This document shows positions 24,164 through 34,397 of a stretch of 64,000 nucleotides of DNA, in pieces. The translations under genes were made by a program, and so were the position numbers. Positions within the stretch are counted from its first letter, which is position 1, and each line of letters begins with the position of its first letter. The DNA comes from Trinickia acidisoli. Lineage in GTDB: Bacteria > Pseudomonadota > Gammaproteobacteria > Burkholderiales > Burkholderiaceae. The DNA lies in the NCBI RefSeq assembly GCF_017315725.1, contig NZ_JAFLRG010000001.1, positions 3,534,001-3,598,000 on the forward strand, written 5' to 3'. The notes beneath the pieces are model-generated. The model saw only the letters and a program-made list of their open reading frames with translations. It made no database searches and was not told the origin of the DNA.

Positions 24164-27025
24164 ATGGAACAGATTCGCATCCGTGGGGCGCGCACCCACA
24201 ACCTGAAGAACGTCAATCTCGACCTGCCTCGCCACCAGTTGATCGTGATCACCGGCTTGTCCGGATCGGGCAAGTCGTCGCTGGCGTTCGACACCCTTTA
24301 TGCCGAGGGTCAGCGTCGATACGTGGAGAGTTTGTCGGCCTACGCGCGCCAGTTCCTGCAATTGATGGAGAAGCCCGACGTCGATCTGATCGAGGGGCTC
24401 TCGCCCGCCATCTCGATCGAACAAAAGGCCACGTCGCACAATCCGCGCTCGACGGTCGGCACCGTCACCGAAATCCATGACTACCTGCGGTTGCTCTACG
24501 CGCGCGTGGGCACGCCGTACTGCCCCGAGCACGAGATCGCGCTCGAAGCCCAAAGCGTCTCGCAGATGGTCGATGCCGCGCTCGCGCTGCCCGAGGAAAC
24601 GAAGCTGATGATCCTCGCGCCCGTCGTGGCAAACCGCAAGGGCGAGCACGCCGAGCTGTTCGAGCAGATGCAGGCGCAAGGGTTCATCCGGTTCCGTATC
24701 CGCTCGGGAGGCGGCACGGCCAACGAAGGCACGGCGCAAATCTATGACGTCGAATCGCTGCCGAAGCTGAAAAAGAACGACAAACACTCGATCGACGTCG
24801 TCGTCGATCGCTTGAAAGTGCGCGCCGATATGAAGCAGCGCCTGGCCGAATCGTTCGAAACGGCGCTGCGCCTCGCCGACGGCCGCGCGATCGCGCTCGA
24901 AATGGATGCCGGCAGGGAGCACCTGTTCAGCTCGAAGTTCGCGTGTCCGATCTGCTCGTACTCGTTGCCCGAACTCGAGCCGCGCCTGTTCTCGTTCAAC
25001 AATCCGATGGGCGCCTGCCCCGACTGCGACGGCTTGGGCCAGATCACGTTCTTCGACCCGAAGCGCGTCGTCGCACACCCGTCGCTCTCGCTCGCCGCCG
25101 GCGCCGTCAAGGGCTGGGACCGCCGCAATCAGTTCTACTTCCAGATGCTGCAAAGCCTCGCGGCCTATTACGAGTTCGAGATCGATACGCCGTTCGAGGA
25201 GTTGCCCGAGAAGGTCCGCAAGCTGATCCTGTTCGGTTCGGGCAAAGAACAGATCCCGTTCTCGTACATCAACGAGCGCGGCCGCGCGACGGTGCGCGAG
25301 CATGTCTTCGAAGGGATCATCCCGAATCTCGAGCGTCGCTACCGCGAGACCGATTCCGCGGCCGTGCGCGAAGAGCTCGCGAAATACCAGAACAATCAGG
25401 CGTGCCCGTCGTGCGACGGCACGCGGCTGCGCCGCGAAGCGCGTTTCGTGCGTCTCGGCATGGACGGCGACGCGCGCGCGATCTACGAAGTGAGCGGCTG
25501 GCCGCTGCGCGATGCGCTCGGCTATTTTCAAACGCTCAAGCTCGAAGGCGCCAAACGCGAAATCGGCGAGAAAGTCGTCAAGGAAATCGTCGCGCGCCTC
25601 ATGTTCCTCAACAACGTCGGGCTCGACTACCTGTCGCTCGAGCGCAGCGCCGATACGCTCTCGGGCGGGGAAGCCCAGCGCATTCGTCTCGCCTCGCAGA
25701 TCGGCTCCGGCCTGACGGGCGTCATGTACGTGCTCGACGAACCCTCGATCGGCCTGCATCAGCGCGACAACGACCGCCTCATCGCGACGCTCAAGCATCT
25801 GCGCGATCTCGGCAACTCGGTCATCGTCGTCGAGCACGACGAGGACATGATCCGCATGGCCGATTACGTCGTCGACATGGGGCCGGGCGCCGGCGTGCAC
25901 GGCGGCATGATCATCGCCGAAGGCACGCCCGACCAGGTACAGACCGATCCGGCCTCGCTGACCGGCCAATACCTGGCCGGCGAGCGCCGCATCGAGTTTC
26001 CGGACGAGCGCAAGGAGCCAGACGAGCGGTGCCTGCGCATCGTCGAGGCGCACGGCAACAACCTGAAACGCGTTACGCTCGATCTACCCGTCGGGCTGCT
26101 CACTTGCGTGACGGGCGTATCGGGCTCGGGCAAATCCACGCTCATCAACGACACGCTCTATCACGCCGTCGCCCAGCACCTGTACGGCTCATCGGCCGAA
26201 CCCGCGCCCTACGAGCAGATCGAAGGGCTCGAGCATTTCGACAAGGTCATCAACGTCGACCAATCGCCGATCGGCCGCACGCCGCGCTCGAATCCGGCCA
26301 CTTACACGGGCCTATTCACGCCGATCCGCGAGCTGTTCGCGGGCGTGCCGTCCTCGAAGGAGCGCGGGTACGATCCGGGCCGCTTCTCATTCAACGTCAA
26401 GGGCGGGCGCTGCGAAGCCTGCCAAGGCGACGGCGTGCTGAAGGTCGAAATGCATTTTCTGCCGGACGTCTACGTGCCGTGCGACGTCTGCCACGGCAAG
26501 CGCTACAACCGCGAAACGCTCGAGGTGCAGTACAAAGGCAAGAACATCAGCGAGGTGCTCGACATGACGGTCGAACATGCGTATGAGTTCTTCAACGCCG
26601 TGCCCGTCATCGCGCGTAAGCTCAAGACGCTGCTCGACGTCGGTCTCGGCTACATTCGGCTCGGCCAGTCGGCCACCACGCTTTCGGGCGGCGAGGCCCA
26701 GCGCGTCAAGCTTTCGCTCGAGCTGTCCAAGCGCGATACGGGCCGCACGCTCTACATTCTCGACGAGCCCACGACGGGCCTGCACTTTCACGACATCGCG
26801 CTGCTGCTGGAAGTCATCCACCGGTTGCGCGATCATGGCAATACCGTGGTCATCATCGAGCATAATCTCGATGTGATCAAAACCGCCGACTGGGTGATCG
26901 ATCTCGGTCCCGAAGGCGGCGCGGGCGGCGGACAGATCATCGCCCAAGGTAAGCCCGAGCAGATCGCGAAATCGAAGGCGAGCTTTACCGGGCGCTATCT
27001 CGCACCGCTGCTCGAGCGCCGCTGA
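24164..27025 (+). CDS. uvrA: Excinuclease ABC subunit A
   Basis: This 953-residue ATPase recognises damaged DNA in nucleotide excision repair and loads UvrB. Both ABC modules are complete: Walker [10 protein letters not shown] near residue 30 and GVSGSGKST near 648, with signature LSGGEAQR in each half. The structural zinc sites show as CPIC and CPDC and as CEAC and CDVC pairs. The ATG at 24164 begins the conserved [16 protein letters not shown]; an upstream TTG in frame adds eight unlikely residues. A -10-like TATAGT lies at 24127. I did not find a LexA box of the CTGT-N8-ACAG type upstream. Confidence 0.98.
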   Translation: MEQIRIRGARTHNLKNVNLDLPRHQLIVITGLSGSGKSSLAFDTLYAEGQRRYVESLSAYARQFLQLMEKPDVDLIEGLSPAISIEQKATSHNPRSTVGTVTEIHDYLRLLYARVGTPYCPEHEIALEAQSVSQMVDAALALPEETKLMILAPVVANRKGEHAELFEQMQAQGFIRFRIRSGGGTANEGTAQIYDVESLPKLKKNDKHSIDVVVDRLKVRADMKQRLAESFETALRLADGRAIALEMDAGREHLFSSKFACPICSYSLPELEPRLFSFNNPMGACPDCDGLGQITFFDPKRVVAHPSLSLAAGAVKGWDRRNQFYFQMLQSLAAYYEFEIDTPFEELPEKVRKLILFGSGKEQIPFSYINERGRATVREHVFEGIIPNLERRYRETDSAAVREELAKYQNNQACPSCDGTRLRREARFVRLGMDGDARAIYEVSGWPLRDALGYFQTLKLEGAKREIGEKVVKEIVARLMFLNNVGLDYLSLERSADTLSGGEAQRIRLASQIGSGLTGVMYVLDEPSIGLHQRDNDRLIATLKHLRDLGNSVIVVEHDEDMIRMADYVVDMGPGAGVHGGMIIAEGTPDQVQTDPASLTGQYLAGERRIEFPDERKEPDERCLRIVEAHGNNLKRVTLDLPVGLLTCVTGVSGSGKSTLINDTLYHAVAQHLYGSSAEPAPYEQIEGLEHFDKVINVDQSPIGRTPRSNPATYTGLFTPIRELFAGVPSSKERGYDPGRFSFNVKGGRCEACQGDGVLKVEMHFLPDVYVPCDVCHGKRYNRETLEVQYKGKNISEVLDMTVEHAYEFFNAVPVIARKLKTLLDVGLGYIRLGQSATTLSGGEAQRVKLSLELSKRDTGRTLYILDEPTTGLHFHDIALLLEVIHRLRDHGNTVVIIEHNLDVIKTADWVIDLGPEGGAGGGQIIAQGKPEQIAKSKASFTGRYLAPLLERR

Positions 27026-27099
27026 TCGCGGCGAACGATCGCGGCTCGGCACACGGTTCGATGCCGGGCCGCCCGACACCGGTTGGAGACCAAGAACAC

Positions 27100-28185
27100 A
27101 TGGCTAAGCGCAACGAGGCCCCCGAAGACGCCCGCATCAGAGAGGTCGGCGGACGTCCCGTGCGGCTCACGAGCGACATGAGCTTGCCGAAGCTATCTGC
27201 CGTCGAGATCGGCAGCTACCTGCTCGCCGTCTTCGGCATGTGGGCAGTCCTGAATTTCAAGCTGCTCGGGGCGCTGCTGGGCGGCATGCTCGTCTATCAA
27301 CTCGTGCACACGATCGCGCCCGGCATCGCTCGCCACATGTCGGGGCAGCGCGCGCGCTGGGTGGCCGTCGTCGTCATTGCGGGCGTGGTCGTCGGGGGCT
27401 TGGCCGGTATCTCGATCGGCATCGTCGAGCACTTCGAGCACACGGTGCCGAACATCCAAAACCTGCTCGATCAGGTGATGCAGATCGTCGATCAAGCGCG
27501 CATGCGCTCGCCCGGATGGCTCTCGGCCATGTTGCCCGGCGACGTCTCGCAGATGAAGGAAAAGGCGGGCATGCTCATGCACGCGCACATGGGGCAATTG
27601 CAGCAAGGCGGCAAGAATGTCGCACGCGGCTTCGGGCACGTGCTGTTCGGCATGATCATCGGCGCGATGATCGCGATCACGAGCGAGCGCCACGTGCAGC
27701 GCCTACCGCTCTCGACAGCGCTCGCCGCGCGCGCCTCGCGTTTCGCCGACGCATTCAGGCGCATCGTCTTCGCCCAGGTGAAGATTTCGACGATCAACGC
27801 CGTGTTCACGGCCTTGTACCTGCTCGTCGCGCTACCGGTCTTTCATCAGCGGCTACCGCTGTCGAAAACGCTCGTGCTCATCACGTTCATCGCCGGCCTG
27901 TTGCCCGTCATCGGCAATCTGCTCTCGAATACGCTGATCGTCGCGGTCTCGCTGGCGGTGAGCCTGCCGACGGCGATCTCCTCGCTCGTCTTCCTCGTGC
28001 TGGTTCACAAGTTCGAATACTTCTTGAACGCGAGGATCGTCGGCGGACAAATCGAAGCGCGCGCCTGGGAACTGCTGCTCGCCATGCTCGTCATGGAAGC
28101 TGCGGCCGGCGTGCCGGGGCTCATCGCCGCCCCGATCTTCTACGCGTATATCAAGCGCGAACTCATCTACCTGCGCTTGATTTAG
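27100..28185 (+). CDS. AI-2E family transporter (PerM-like)
   Basis: This 361-residue membrane protein belongs to the AI-2E/PerM family, with a polar N-terminus of about 35 residues and then seven to eight membrane segments. The C-terminal part with LPVIGNLLSNTLIVAVSLA and EYFLNARIVGGQI is typical of the family. Members export small molecules or ions; the substrate here is unknown. The ATG at 27100 follows TTGGAGAC; the upstream in-frame ATG at 27061 lies in non-conserved sequence. It follows uvrA by 75 bp and converges with purU. Confidence 0.9.
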   Translation: MAKRNEAPEDARIREVGGRPVRLTSDMSLPKLSAVEIGSYLLAVFGMWAVLNFKLLGALLGGMLVYQLVHTIAPGIARHMSGQRARWVAVVVIAGVVVGGLAGISIGIVEHFEHTVPNIQNLLDQVMQIVDQARMRSPGWLSAMLPGDVSQMKEKAGMLMHAHMGQLQQGGKNVARGFGHVLFGMIIGAMIAITSERHVQRLPLSTALAARASRFADAFRRIVFAQVKISTINAVFTALYLLVALPVFHQRLPLSKTLVLITFIAGLLPVIGNLLSNTLIVAVSLAVSLPTAISSLVFLVLVHKFEYFLNARIVGGQIEARAWELLLAMLVMEAAAGVPGLIAAPIFYAYIKRELIYLRLI

Positions 28186-28212
28186 CCCGCAGCGCCGGGC
28201 CGTGCGCGGCCG

Positions 28213-29082
28213 TCAACGGAAGACGACCGTCTTCGTTCCGTTCAACACGATCCGGTGCTCGACGTGCCACTTCACCGCGCGCGCGAGCGTCACGCATTCG
28301 ACGTCGCGGCCGATCGCGGTGAGCTGATCGGGCGTCATGCTGTGATCGACGCGCTCCACTTCCTGCTCGATGATCGGGCCTTCGTCGAGATCGGTCGTGA
28401 CGTAGTGCGCCGTCGCGCCGATCAGCTTCACACCGCGATCGAATGCCTGGTAGTAAGGCTTCGCGCCCTTGAAGCTGGGCAGGAACGAATGATGGATGTT
28501 GATCGCGCGGCCCGCCAGATGCTCGCATAAATTCGGCGACAAGATCTGCATATAGCGGGCAAGCACGATAAGGTCGGCTTCGTGCTGATCGATCACTTCG
28601 AGCACGCGCGCTTCTTGCGCGGCCTTGGCGCGCGCCGTCGATTCCGTCAGCGGGAAATGATGGAACGGAATGTCATAGCTCGCGGCCAGTTGATAAAAAT
28701 CCTTGTGGTTCGAGATGATGGCGGGAATCTCGATCGGCAATTGCCCCGTGCGATAGCGGAACAACAAATCGTTCAAGCAATGGCCGATCTTCGACACCAT
28801 GATGACGACCTTCGGCTTGAGCGCCGCATCGTGGATTTCCCAGCGCATCGAAAACTCGCCGGCCAGCGTCGAAAACGCCTCACGCAGCGCTTCGAGCCCC
28901 GGATCGCCGCCCACTTGCTGGAAATGCACGCGCATGAAGAACTCGCCCGTATGGCTATCGCCGAACTGCGCGGAATCGAGAATGTTGGCGCCGCGATCGA
29001 AGAGGAATCCCGATACCGCGTGAACGATGCCGGGCCGATCGGGGCATGACAGTTTCAAGATGAAGCTATGGTGGGTCGACAT
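28213..29082 (-). CDS. purU: Formyltetrahydrofolate deformylase
   Basis: This 289-residue enzyme hydrolyses 10-formyl-THF to formate and THF, balancing one-carbon pools for purine synthesis. It has an N-terminal ACT-type regulatory domain (about 5-85; LSCPDRPGIVHAVSGFLFDR) and a formyltransferase-fold domain with MVSKIGHCLNDLLFRY near residue 95 and NIHHSFLPSFKGAKPY near 202. The ATG at 29082 is chosen because the frame continues far upstream only as a shadow of the Nudix gene. It converges with the AI-2E gene, with 27 bp between the stops. Confidence 0.97.
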   Translation of the reverse strand: MSTHHSFILKLSCPDRPGIVHAVSGFLFDRGANILDSAQFGDSHTGEFFMRVHFQQVGGDPGLEALREAFSTLAGEFSMRWEIHDAALKPKVVIMVSKIGHCLNDLLFRYRTGQLPIEIPAIISNHKDFYQLAASYDIPFHHFPLTESTARAKAAQEARVLEVIDQHEADLIVLARYMQILSPNLCEHLAGRAINIHHSFLPSFKGAKPYYQAFDRGVKLIGATAHYVTTDLDEGPIIEQEVERVDHSMTPDQLTAIGRDVECVTLARAVKWHVEHRIVLNGTKTVVFR

Positions 29083-29117
29083 AGGACCGATGAACTCCTG
29101 TGTTTGATTCGCGCCGC

Positions 29118-29972
29118 TCAGCGCATGACGAGCGGTGCAGCGAAAAGCGATTCGATGCCGGCGCATGCGTCGTCGTCGATCCAACGACGGCGCAGCATGC
29201 AGTCGAGCGTCGCCAGGCTCGCGTCGACCGTCATCTCGCCGTCTTCGATCCAGCGTGCGACCTCGTCGATGCGCGCGAGCCGATGCTCGCCGACTTCGCC
29301 GTCCTGGTTGCGCGGCGCAAAATCCTCGGGCAACGGCAAGTCGTAGACGAAAACCTGCTCGGCCTGCGTCCCCTCGGGCAACGACTGCAGCACGTGCACG
29401 GTGCGCCCCGGTTCGGCCTTGGCGGCAAGATCGGCCTCGATGCCCGCCTCTTCCCAACATTCCTTGGCGATCGTTTCCTCGATCGAAAAGCCCCAGCCGA
29501 TGCCGCCGGCGACGACGTTGTCGAGCATGCCCGGATCGGTCGCCTTCGTTTCGCTGCGACGCGCGATCCAAAGCCGCGGCGCGCGATCGGCGTATTTTAC
29601 GATGCCGTTCAGATGCACCGCGTAGGTCATCGTGCCGAAAAAGCGAGAGGCAGCACGTTCGATAAAGGCGAGCGGCGCGCCGTCGAAGGCGTTGCGAATC
29701 GCGTAGGTCTCGTCGCGCCAGCCCTCGATGCGTCCCTGTCCTGCCAGCGCGCCGATGACGGCGGCGAGCGCGGCGGACCGGCTATTGGCGTCGGCATCGA
29801 AGCGCGCCGCGAGTGCAACGCCCGCTGCATCGATCTCGAATACGTCGGGCCAATGCGCGAGCAACGGCACGTCGCTTTCGCGAATCCAGCCGACTTGCTC
29901 CGCAGCCATGAAAAACGGCCGATGCGCAAGCGCATCGAAGCGGCGCGCACGGGTGATGCAAGGCAAACTCAT
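29118..29972 (-). CDS. Nudix hydrolase with DUF4743 N-terminal domain
   Basis: This 284-residue protein has an N-terminal DUF4743 region (about 1-110; RPFFMAAEQVGWI) and a Nudix domain with box residues GWGFSIEE and KECWEEAGI (about 168-185). The box is the shortened form seen in thiamine pyrophosphokinase-related Nudix enzymes, so hydrolysis of a thiamine diphosphate-like or other nucleoside diphosphate compound is likely. It is upstream of purU on the same strand, 35 bp away, and downstream of the LysE-type gene; the run of minus-strand genes may form one operon. Confidence 0.88.
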   Translation of the reverse strand: MSLPCITRARRFDALAHRPFFMAAEQVGWIRESDVPLLAHWPDVFEIDAAGVALAARFDADANSRSAALAAVIGALAGQGRIEGWRDETYAIRNAFDGAPLAFIERAASRFFGTMTYAVHLNGIVKYADRAPRLWIARRSETKATDPGMLDNVVAGGIGWGFSIEETIAKECWEEAGIEADLAAKAEPGRTVHVLQSLPEGTQAEQVFVYDLPLPEDFAPRNQDGEVGEHRLARIDEVARWIEDGEMTVDASLATLDCMLRRRWIDDDACAGIESLFAAPLVMR

Positions 29973-29999
29973 AGCGCTCCTCAGCGGCAGTCCGACTCG

Positions 30000-30614
30000 T
30001 CAGTCGCGCAGCGCCACGCGCAGCCCGAGCGCGATGAACGTCGCGCCCGCGAGCCGGTCGAGCCAAACGCCAACGCGCGGACGACGCTTGAGCCAAGCGC
30101 CGAGCGTCCCGGCAAATAAACCGAACAAGGAAAAGATCGCGAGCGTTTGCAGCATGAAGACGAGGCCGAGTTCGATCATCTGCACGGCGACGCGCTGCGT
30201 GCCGCTCGGATCGACGAACTGAGGCAGGAAGACGACGAAGAACAGCGTCACCTTCGGGTTCATCATGTTGCCGAGCACGCTCTGTCGAAAAACGGCCGAC
30301 AGCGGTTGCGGCGGCCGGTCGTGGGCACTCGCCAAGCCGCGGCTCGTGAGCGCCTTGATGCCGATCCAGATCAAGTAAAGGCCACCGGCGATCTTGACGA
30401 TCTCGAACGCGAGCGGCGACGAACGCAGCAGCGCCGCCACGCCGAACGCCGCGAGCGTCGTATGAAACGTCAAGCCCGCGGCAAAGCCGAGCGCGGCGAC
30501 GAGGCCCGCGGCGCGGCCTTGCGAGATGCCGCGCGCGAGCACCTGCAAGTTGTCGGGACCGGGCGCGACCGTGATCGCCACGGAGGCGGCAAGGAAAAGC
30601 GGAAGGTTCGGCAT
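30000..30614 (-). CDS. LysE/RhtB family amino-acid exporter
   Basis: This 204-residue inner-membrane exporter has the six-segment LysE/RhtB layout and the conserved start SVAITVAPGPDNLQVLARG, followed by GLVAALGFAAG. The NMMNPKVTLFFVVFLPQFV segment near residue 115 is also typical. Family members export amino acids such as threonine, homoserine or lysine; the substrate here is not known. The gene begins three bases after the end of apt, so the two are almost certainly cotranscribed. Confidence 0.93.
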   Translation of the reverse strand: MPNLPLFLAASVAITVAPGPDNLQVLARGISQGRAAGLVAALGFAAGLTFHTTLAAFGVAALLRSSPLAFEIVKIAGGLYLIWIGIKALTSRGLASAHDRPPQPLSAVFRQSVLGNMMNPKVTLFFVVFLPQFVDPSGTQRVAVQMIELGLVFMLQTLAIFSLFGLFAGTLGAWLKRRPRVGVWLDRLAGATFIALGLRVALRD

Positions 30615-30617
30615 GGT

Positions 30618-31184
30618 TCAGTGGCCTGCGAATTCGGTCACCGTGTAAAGCGGCAGGCCGCTCTCGCGCAGCAGCTTCGAGCCGCCGAGATCGGGCAGAT
30701 CGACGATCGCCGCGCCTTCGACGACGACGGCGCCAAGCCGTTCGAGCAGATTCTTGCCGGCCATCATCGTGCCGCCCGTCGCAATCAGATCGTCGACGAT
30801 GACGACGCGCTCGCCGGCTCCGCAGGCGTCTTCGTGAATTTCGACGGTGGCCGTGCCGTATTCGAGCGCATACGATTCCGACACGGTCTTATAGGGCAGC
30901 TTGCCGATCTTGCGAATGGGAATGAAGCCGATGTTCAGCTCGTAGGCGACGATCGGCGCGATGATGAAGCCGCGCGCGTCGAGCCCCGCTACGTAGTCGA
31001 GCTTCGCCTCGACATAGCGCTCGATGAAGAGATCGATCAGCACCCGCAGCGTCTTGGGCCGCTGCAGCAGCGGCGTGATGTCGCGAAACTGCACGCCGGG
31101 CAGCGGCCAATCGGGAATCGTGCGAATTTGGCTCTTGATGAACGCGGCGGCATCGTGAGGCGCGTCCGCGGGCGCATTGAACAT
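30618..31184 (-). CDS. apt: Adenine phosphoribosyltransferase
   Basis: This 188-residue salvage enzyme makes AMP from adenine and PRPP. The PRPP-binding motif is seen in [16 protein letters not shown] (about residues 125-140), and the N-terminal hood region contains [20 protein letters not shown], as usual. It leads a run of closely spaced minus-strand genes (LysE exporter, Nudix, purU), with which it shares one-carbon and purine themes. The start at 31184 gives the normal length. Confidence 0.97.
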   Translation of the reverse strand: MFNAPADAPHDAAAFIKSQIRTIPDWPLPGVQFRDITPLLQRPKTLRVLIDLFIERYVEAKLDYVAGLDARGFIIAPIVAYELNIGFIPIRKIGKLPYKTVSESYALEYGTATVEIHEDACGAGERVVIVDDLIATGGTMMAGKNLLERLGAVVVEGAAIVDLPDLGGSKLLRESGLPLYTVTEFAGH

Positions 31185-31272
31185 GGAATTCTCCGCTGGC
31201 AGTGGTTCGCCCGCCGTGGCGAGCGAGTCGTGTTATGGATGATGGGTATGGGGCGGGCCGTATCAGGCAGCC

Positions 31273-33276
31273 TCAAACGGCCGGCACGCCGGCGCGGCGG
31301 TTGCGCAGCAAGCGCTCCTCGGCAAGCGCAAGCGCTTCGGGCAGCCCGCGCAGCACGAGGATGTCGGCTTCCCGCAGCTTCGTCTCGCGGCCCGGTTCGA
31401 CGCCGCGAATGCCGTGGCGTCGAATCGCCGTGACTTCGACGCCCATGGAGGCGAGCCCGAGTTCTTCGAGCGTGCGTCCGACAGCGTCGGCGTTACCGTC
31501 GACCGCCACCGATTGTAGCCGCACCTGGTCGTGCCCGTCGTCGTCGCCCGGATCGTCGGCGCCGTGGAAGTAACCGCGCAGCAGGCTGTAGCGTGCGTCG
31601 CGCATTTCCTCCACGCGCCGCACGACACGCCTCATCGGCACGCCCATCAACACGAGCGTGTGCGAAGCGAGCATGAGGCTGCCCTCGACGATCTCGGGAA
31701 TGACCTCGGTCGCGCCCGCCGCCAGCAGCTTTTCCAGATCGGCATCGTCGACGGTGCGAACGATGATGGGCAACGCCGGCTCGAGCTCGTGCACGTTGTG
31801 CAGCACACGCAATGCCGAAGGCGTGTTCGCGTACGTCACGGCCACGGCCGCGGCGCGATGGATGCCGGCCGACACGAGCGACTCGCGCCGCGCCGCGTCG
31901 CCGAACACGACCGATTCGCCCGCGGCGGCCGCGGCGCTCACGCGATCGGGGTCGAGATCGAGCGCGACGTAGGAAAGCCCTTCGTGCTCGAGCATCCGCG
32001 CGAGATTCTGTCCGGCACGGCCATAGCCGCAGATGATGACGTGGGCATTTTGCCGCAGGCTTTGCGTCGCGATGCGCGTCATCTGCAGCGACTGCTGCAT
32101 CCATTCCGTCGACGAGAGCCGCAGGACGATGCGGTCGGCGTTTTGAATCAAGAACGGCGCGGCGAGCATCGACAGCAGCATGGCCGCGAGAATCGCCTGT
32201 AGCATCGTCGCGCCGACGAGGTGCTTATTCAGAATCAAGTTCAGCAGCACGAAGCCGAACTCGCCCGCCTGCGCAAGGCCGAGGCCCGTGCGCATCGCAA
32301 CGCCCGGCGTCGCGCCGAACAGCCGCGCGAGCCCGGTGATCATGACGATCTTGAGCAGGACCGGCGCGATCAGGAATGCGAGCACGAGCAGCGGATGCGC
32401 GACGAGCACGCGCGGATCGAGCAACATGCCCGTCGTCACGAAGAACAGGCCGAGCAGCACGTCGCGAAACGGCTTGATGTCCTCTTCCACTTGATGTCGA
32501 TACGGCGTCTCGGCGATCAGCATGCCCGCGATGAACGCGCCGAGCGCGAGCGAAAGCCCGAATTTATCGGTGATGAACGCGGCGCCGAGCGTGACGAGCA
32601 GCAGGTTCAGCACGAACAGTTCCTGCGAGCGCCGCCGCGCGACGACGTCGAACCAACGCGTCATGAAGCGCTGACCGACGAACAGCAGCAGCGAGAGCGC
32701 GACGACGATCTTGAGCGCCGCGATGCCGAGCGTCTTCACCAGATCGTGCGAATCGCCGCCGAGCGCGGCGATGATAATAAGCAGCGGCACGACGGCCAGA
32801 TCCTGAAACAGCAGCACGCCGAAGATGTTGCGCCCGTGCTCGGTTTCTATCTCGAGCCGCTCGGCCAGCATCTTGCTGACGATGGCGGTGGAGGACATCG
32901 CGAGCGCGCCGCCGAGCGCGATGCTGCCTTGCCAGGTGACGTGCATCCAGCGCTCCAGGAGCAGCCCCACCAGCACGGCGACACCCACGGTGCCGATCAC
33001 TTGCAGCAAGCCGAGCCCGAACACGAGCGAGCGCATCGCACGCAGCTTCGCGAGCGAGAACTCCAGGCCGATCGAGAACATGAGGAAGACGACGCCGAAC
33101 TCCGCCAGGTTCTGCGCGCGCGCCGAATCGGGCGCAAGACCGAGCGCGTGCGGCCCGACGACGATGCCGACCGTCAAGTAGCCAAGCATCGGCGGCAGAT
33201 TCAACGAACGGAACAATACGACGCCCACCACTGACGCGAGCAGCAGGAAAAGCGTCATCTCGAGCGGAGAAATCAC
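31273..33276 (-). CDS. Kef-type CPA2 monovalent cation:proton antiporter with RCK domains
   Basis: This is a 667-residue membrane antiporter. An antiporter domain of about twelve segments spans residues 1-385 and contains MLGYLTVGIVVGPHALGL and FLMFSIGLEFSLAKLR. An RCK_N nucleotide-binding domain follows (about 400-520; VIICGYGRAGQNLARML), then an RCK_C domain (about 585-650). It is likely to exchange K+ for H+ under nucleotide control. I start at the GTG at 33276 (VISPLEMTLFLLL), because the 15 codons before it look non-coding and a GAGGA lies nine bases upstream. It is divergent from kdsD. Confidence 0.93.
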   Translation of the reverse strand: MISPLEMTLFLLLASVVGVVLFRSLNLPPMLGYLTVGIVVGPHALGLAPDSARAQNLAEFGVVFLMFSIGLEFSLAKLRAMRSLVFGLGLLQVIGTVGVAVLVGLLLERWMHVTWQGSIALGGALAMSSTAIVSKMLAERLEIETEHGRNIFGVLLFQDLAVVPLLIIIAALGGDSHDLVKTLGIAALKIVVALSLLLFVGQRFMTRWFDVVARRRSQELFVLNLLLVTLGAAFITDKFGLSLALGAFIAGMLIAETPYRHQVEEDIKPFRDVLLGLFFVTTGMLLDPRVLVAHPLLVLAFLIAPVLLKIVMITGLARLFGATPGVAMRTGLGLAQAGEFGFVLLNLILNKHLVGATMLQAILAAMLLSMLAAPFLIQNADRIVLRLSSTEWMQQSLQMTRIATQSLRQNAHVIICGYGRAGQNLARMLEHEGLSYVALDLDPDRVSAAAAAGESVVFGDAARRESLVSAGIHRAAAVAVTYANTPSALRVLHNVHELEPALPIIVRTVDDADLEKLLAAGATEVIPEIVEGSLMLASHTLVLMGVPMRRVVRRVEEMRDARYSLLRGYFHGADDPGDDDGHDQVRLQSVAVDGNADAVGRTLEELGLASMGVEVTAIRRHGIRGVEPGRETKLREADILVLRGLPEALALAEERLLRNRRAGVPAV

Positions 33277-33400
33277 GTGTTGCGCGTCCTCGTTCGTCAG
33301 CGGAACGCACGGACGCGCCAAGCGCGCCGCGCATTCGGTTTCAACAGCCTGGAGCGGCTAGGGCCCAAGGGCCGCCCGGCGCGGCGAACAACGCCTTTGC

Positions 33401-33406
33401 TATACT
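33401..33406 (+). promoter_or_regulatory. -10 element in front of kdsD
   Basis: TATACT (33401-33406) is a near-perfect -10 box, but no good -35 is seen 16-18 bp upstream. The expected start site falls at about 33413, right at the kdsD ATG (33414), with no ribosome-binding site between. A leaderless kdsD transcript would follow if this promoter is real. Confidence 0.4.
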
Positions 33407-33413
33407 CCGGCGA

Positions 33414-34397
33414 ATGATAGCGAAAATCAATGGCGACCGGGCACTGGCGCTCGCCCGGGAAGTCCTCGACATCGAAGCCGACGCCGTCCGCGGGCTTCGA
33501 GATCAAGTCGACGAGCGCTTCGTCGCCGCGGTCGACTTTCTTCTGAGCTGCCGCGGCCGCGTCGTCGTATCCGGCATCGGCAAATCCGGCCACATCGCTC
33601 GCAAGCTTGCCGCCACGCTCGCCAGCACGGGCACGCCCGCGTTTTTCGTGCACCCGGCGGAAGCGAGCCACGGCGATCTGGGCATGGTCACGCAGGACGA
33701 CGTCTTCGTCGCGCTCTCCAATTCCGGCGAATCGGAAGAGCTCGTCGCGATCCTGCCGCTCGTCAAACGCCTCGGCGCGAAGCTGATCGCGATGACGGGC
33801 CGTCCCGAATCGACGCTCGCCCAACTTGCCGACGTCCACTTGAACGCCGGCGTACGAAAGGAAGCGTGTCCGCTCGAGCTCGCCCCGACGGCCAGCACGA
33901 CGGCGGCGCTTGCGCTCGGCGACGCGCTGGCCATGGCCGTGCTCGACGCACGCGGCTTCGGCGCCGACGATTTCGCGCGCTCGCACCCGGGCGGGGCGCT
34001 CGGGCGCCGGCTGCTCACCTACGTGCGCGACGTCATGCGCACCGGCGATCAGTTGCCACAGGTGGACACGCGCGCGACGGTGCGCGATGCGCTGTTCCAA
34101 TTGACGGCCAAGCGCATGGGCATGACGGCGATCGTCGATAACGACGGCCGCGTGCAAGGGATCTTCACCGACGGCGACCTGCGCCGCGTGCTCGAACGCG
34201 CGGGCGATTTCCGGGATTTACCGATCGTCGACGTCATGACGCGCTCGCCGCGCACGCTCGGCGCCGATCAGCTCGCCGTCGAAGCCGTCGAATCGATGGA
34301 ACGCCACCGCATCAATCAAATGCTCGTCGTCGACGCCCACGGCAAGCTGATCGGTGCGCTCAACATGCACGACCTTTTTTCGAAAAAGGTGATCTGA
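33414..34397 (+). CDS. kdsD: D-arabinose 5-phosphate isomerase
   Basis: This 327-residue enzyme interconverts ribulose 5-phosphate and arabinose 5-phosphate, the first step of Kdo synthesis for LPS. An N-terminal SIS domain (about 30-180) includes CRGRVVVSGIGKSGHIARKL and ALSNSGESEELVAILPL. Two CBS domains (about 205-325) follow. Its stop overlaps the kdsC start by one base. The gene opens the LPS block kdsD-kdsC-lptC-lptA-lptB. A -10 box lies just before the ATG and suggests a leaderless message. Confidence 0.96.
   Translation: MIAKINGDRALALAREVLDIEADAVRGLRDQVDERFVAAVDFLLSCRGRVVVSGIGKSGHIARKLAATLASTGTPAFFVHPAEASHGDLGMVTQDDVFVALSNSGESEELVAILPLVKRLGAKLIAMTGRPESTLAQLADVHLNAGVRKEACPLELAPTASTTAALALGDALAMAVLDARGFGADDFARSHPGGALGRRLLTYVRDVMRTGDQLPQVDTRATVRDALFQLTAKRMGMTAIVDNDGRVQGIFTDGDLRRVLERAGDFRDLPIVDVMTRSPRTLGADQLAVEAVESMERHRINQMLVVDAHGKLIGALNMHDLFSKKVI

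Noticed and set aside
23987..26053. A 688-codon minus-strand open frame inside uvrA
   Set aside because: It is antisense to uvrA and has no recognisable motif; uvrA is unmistakable on the other strand.
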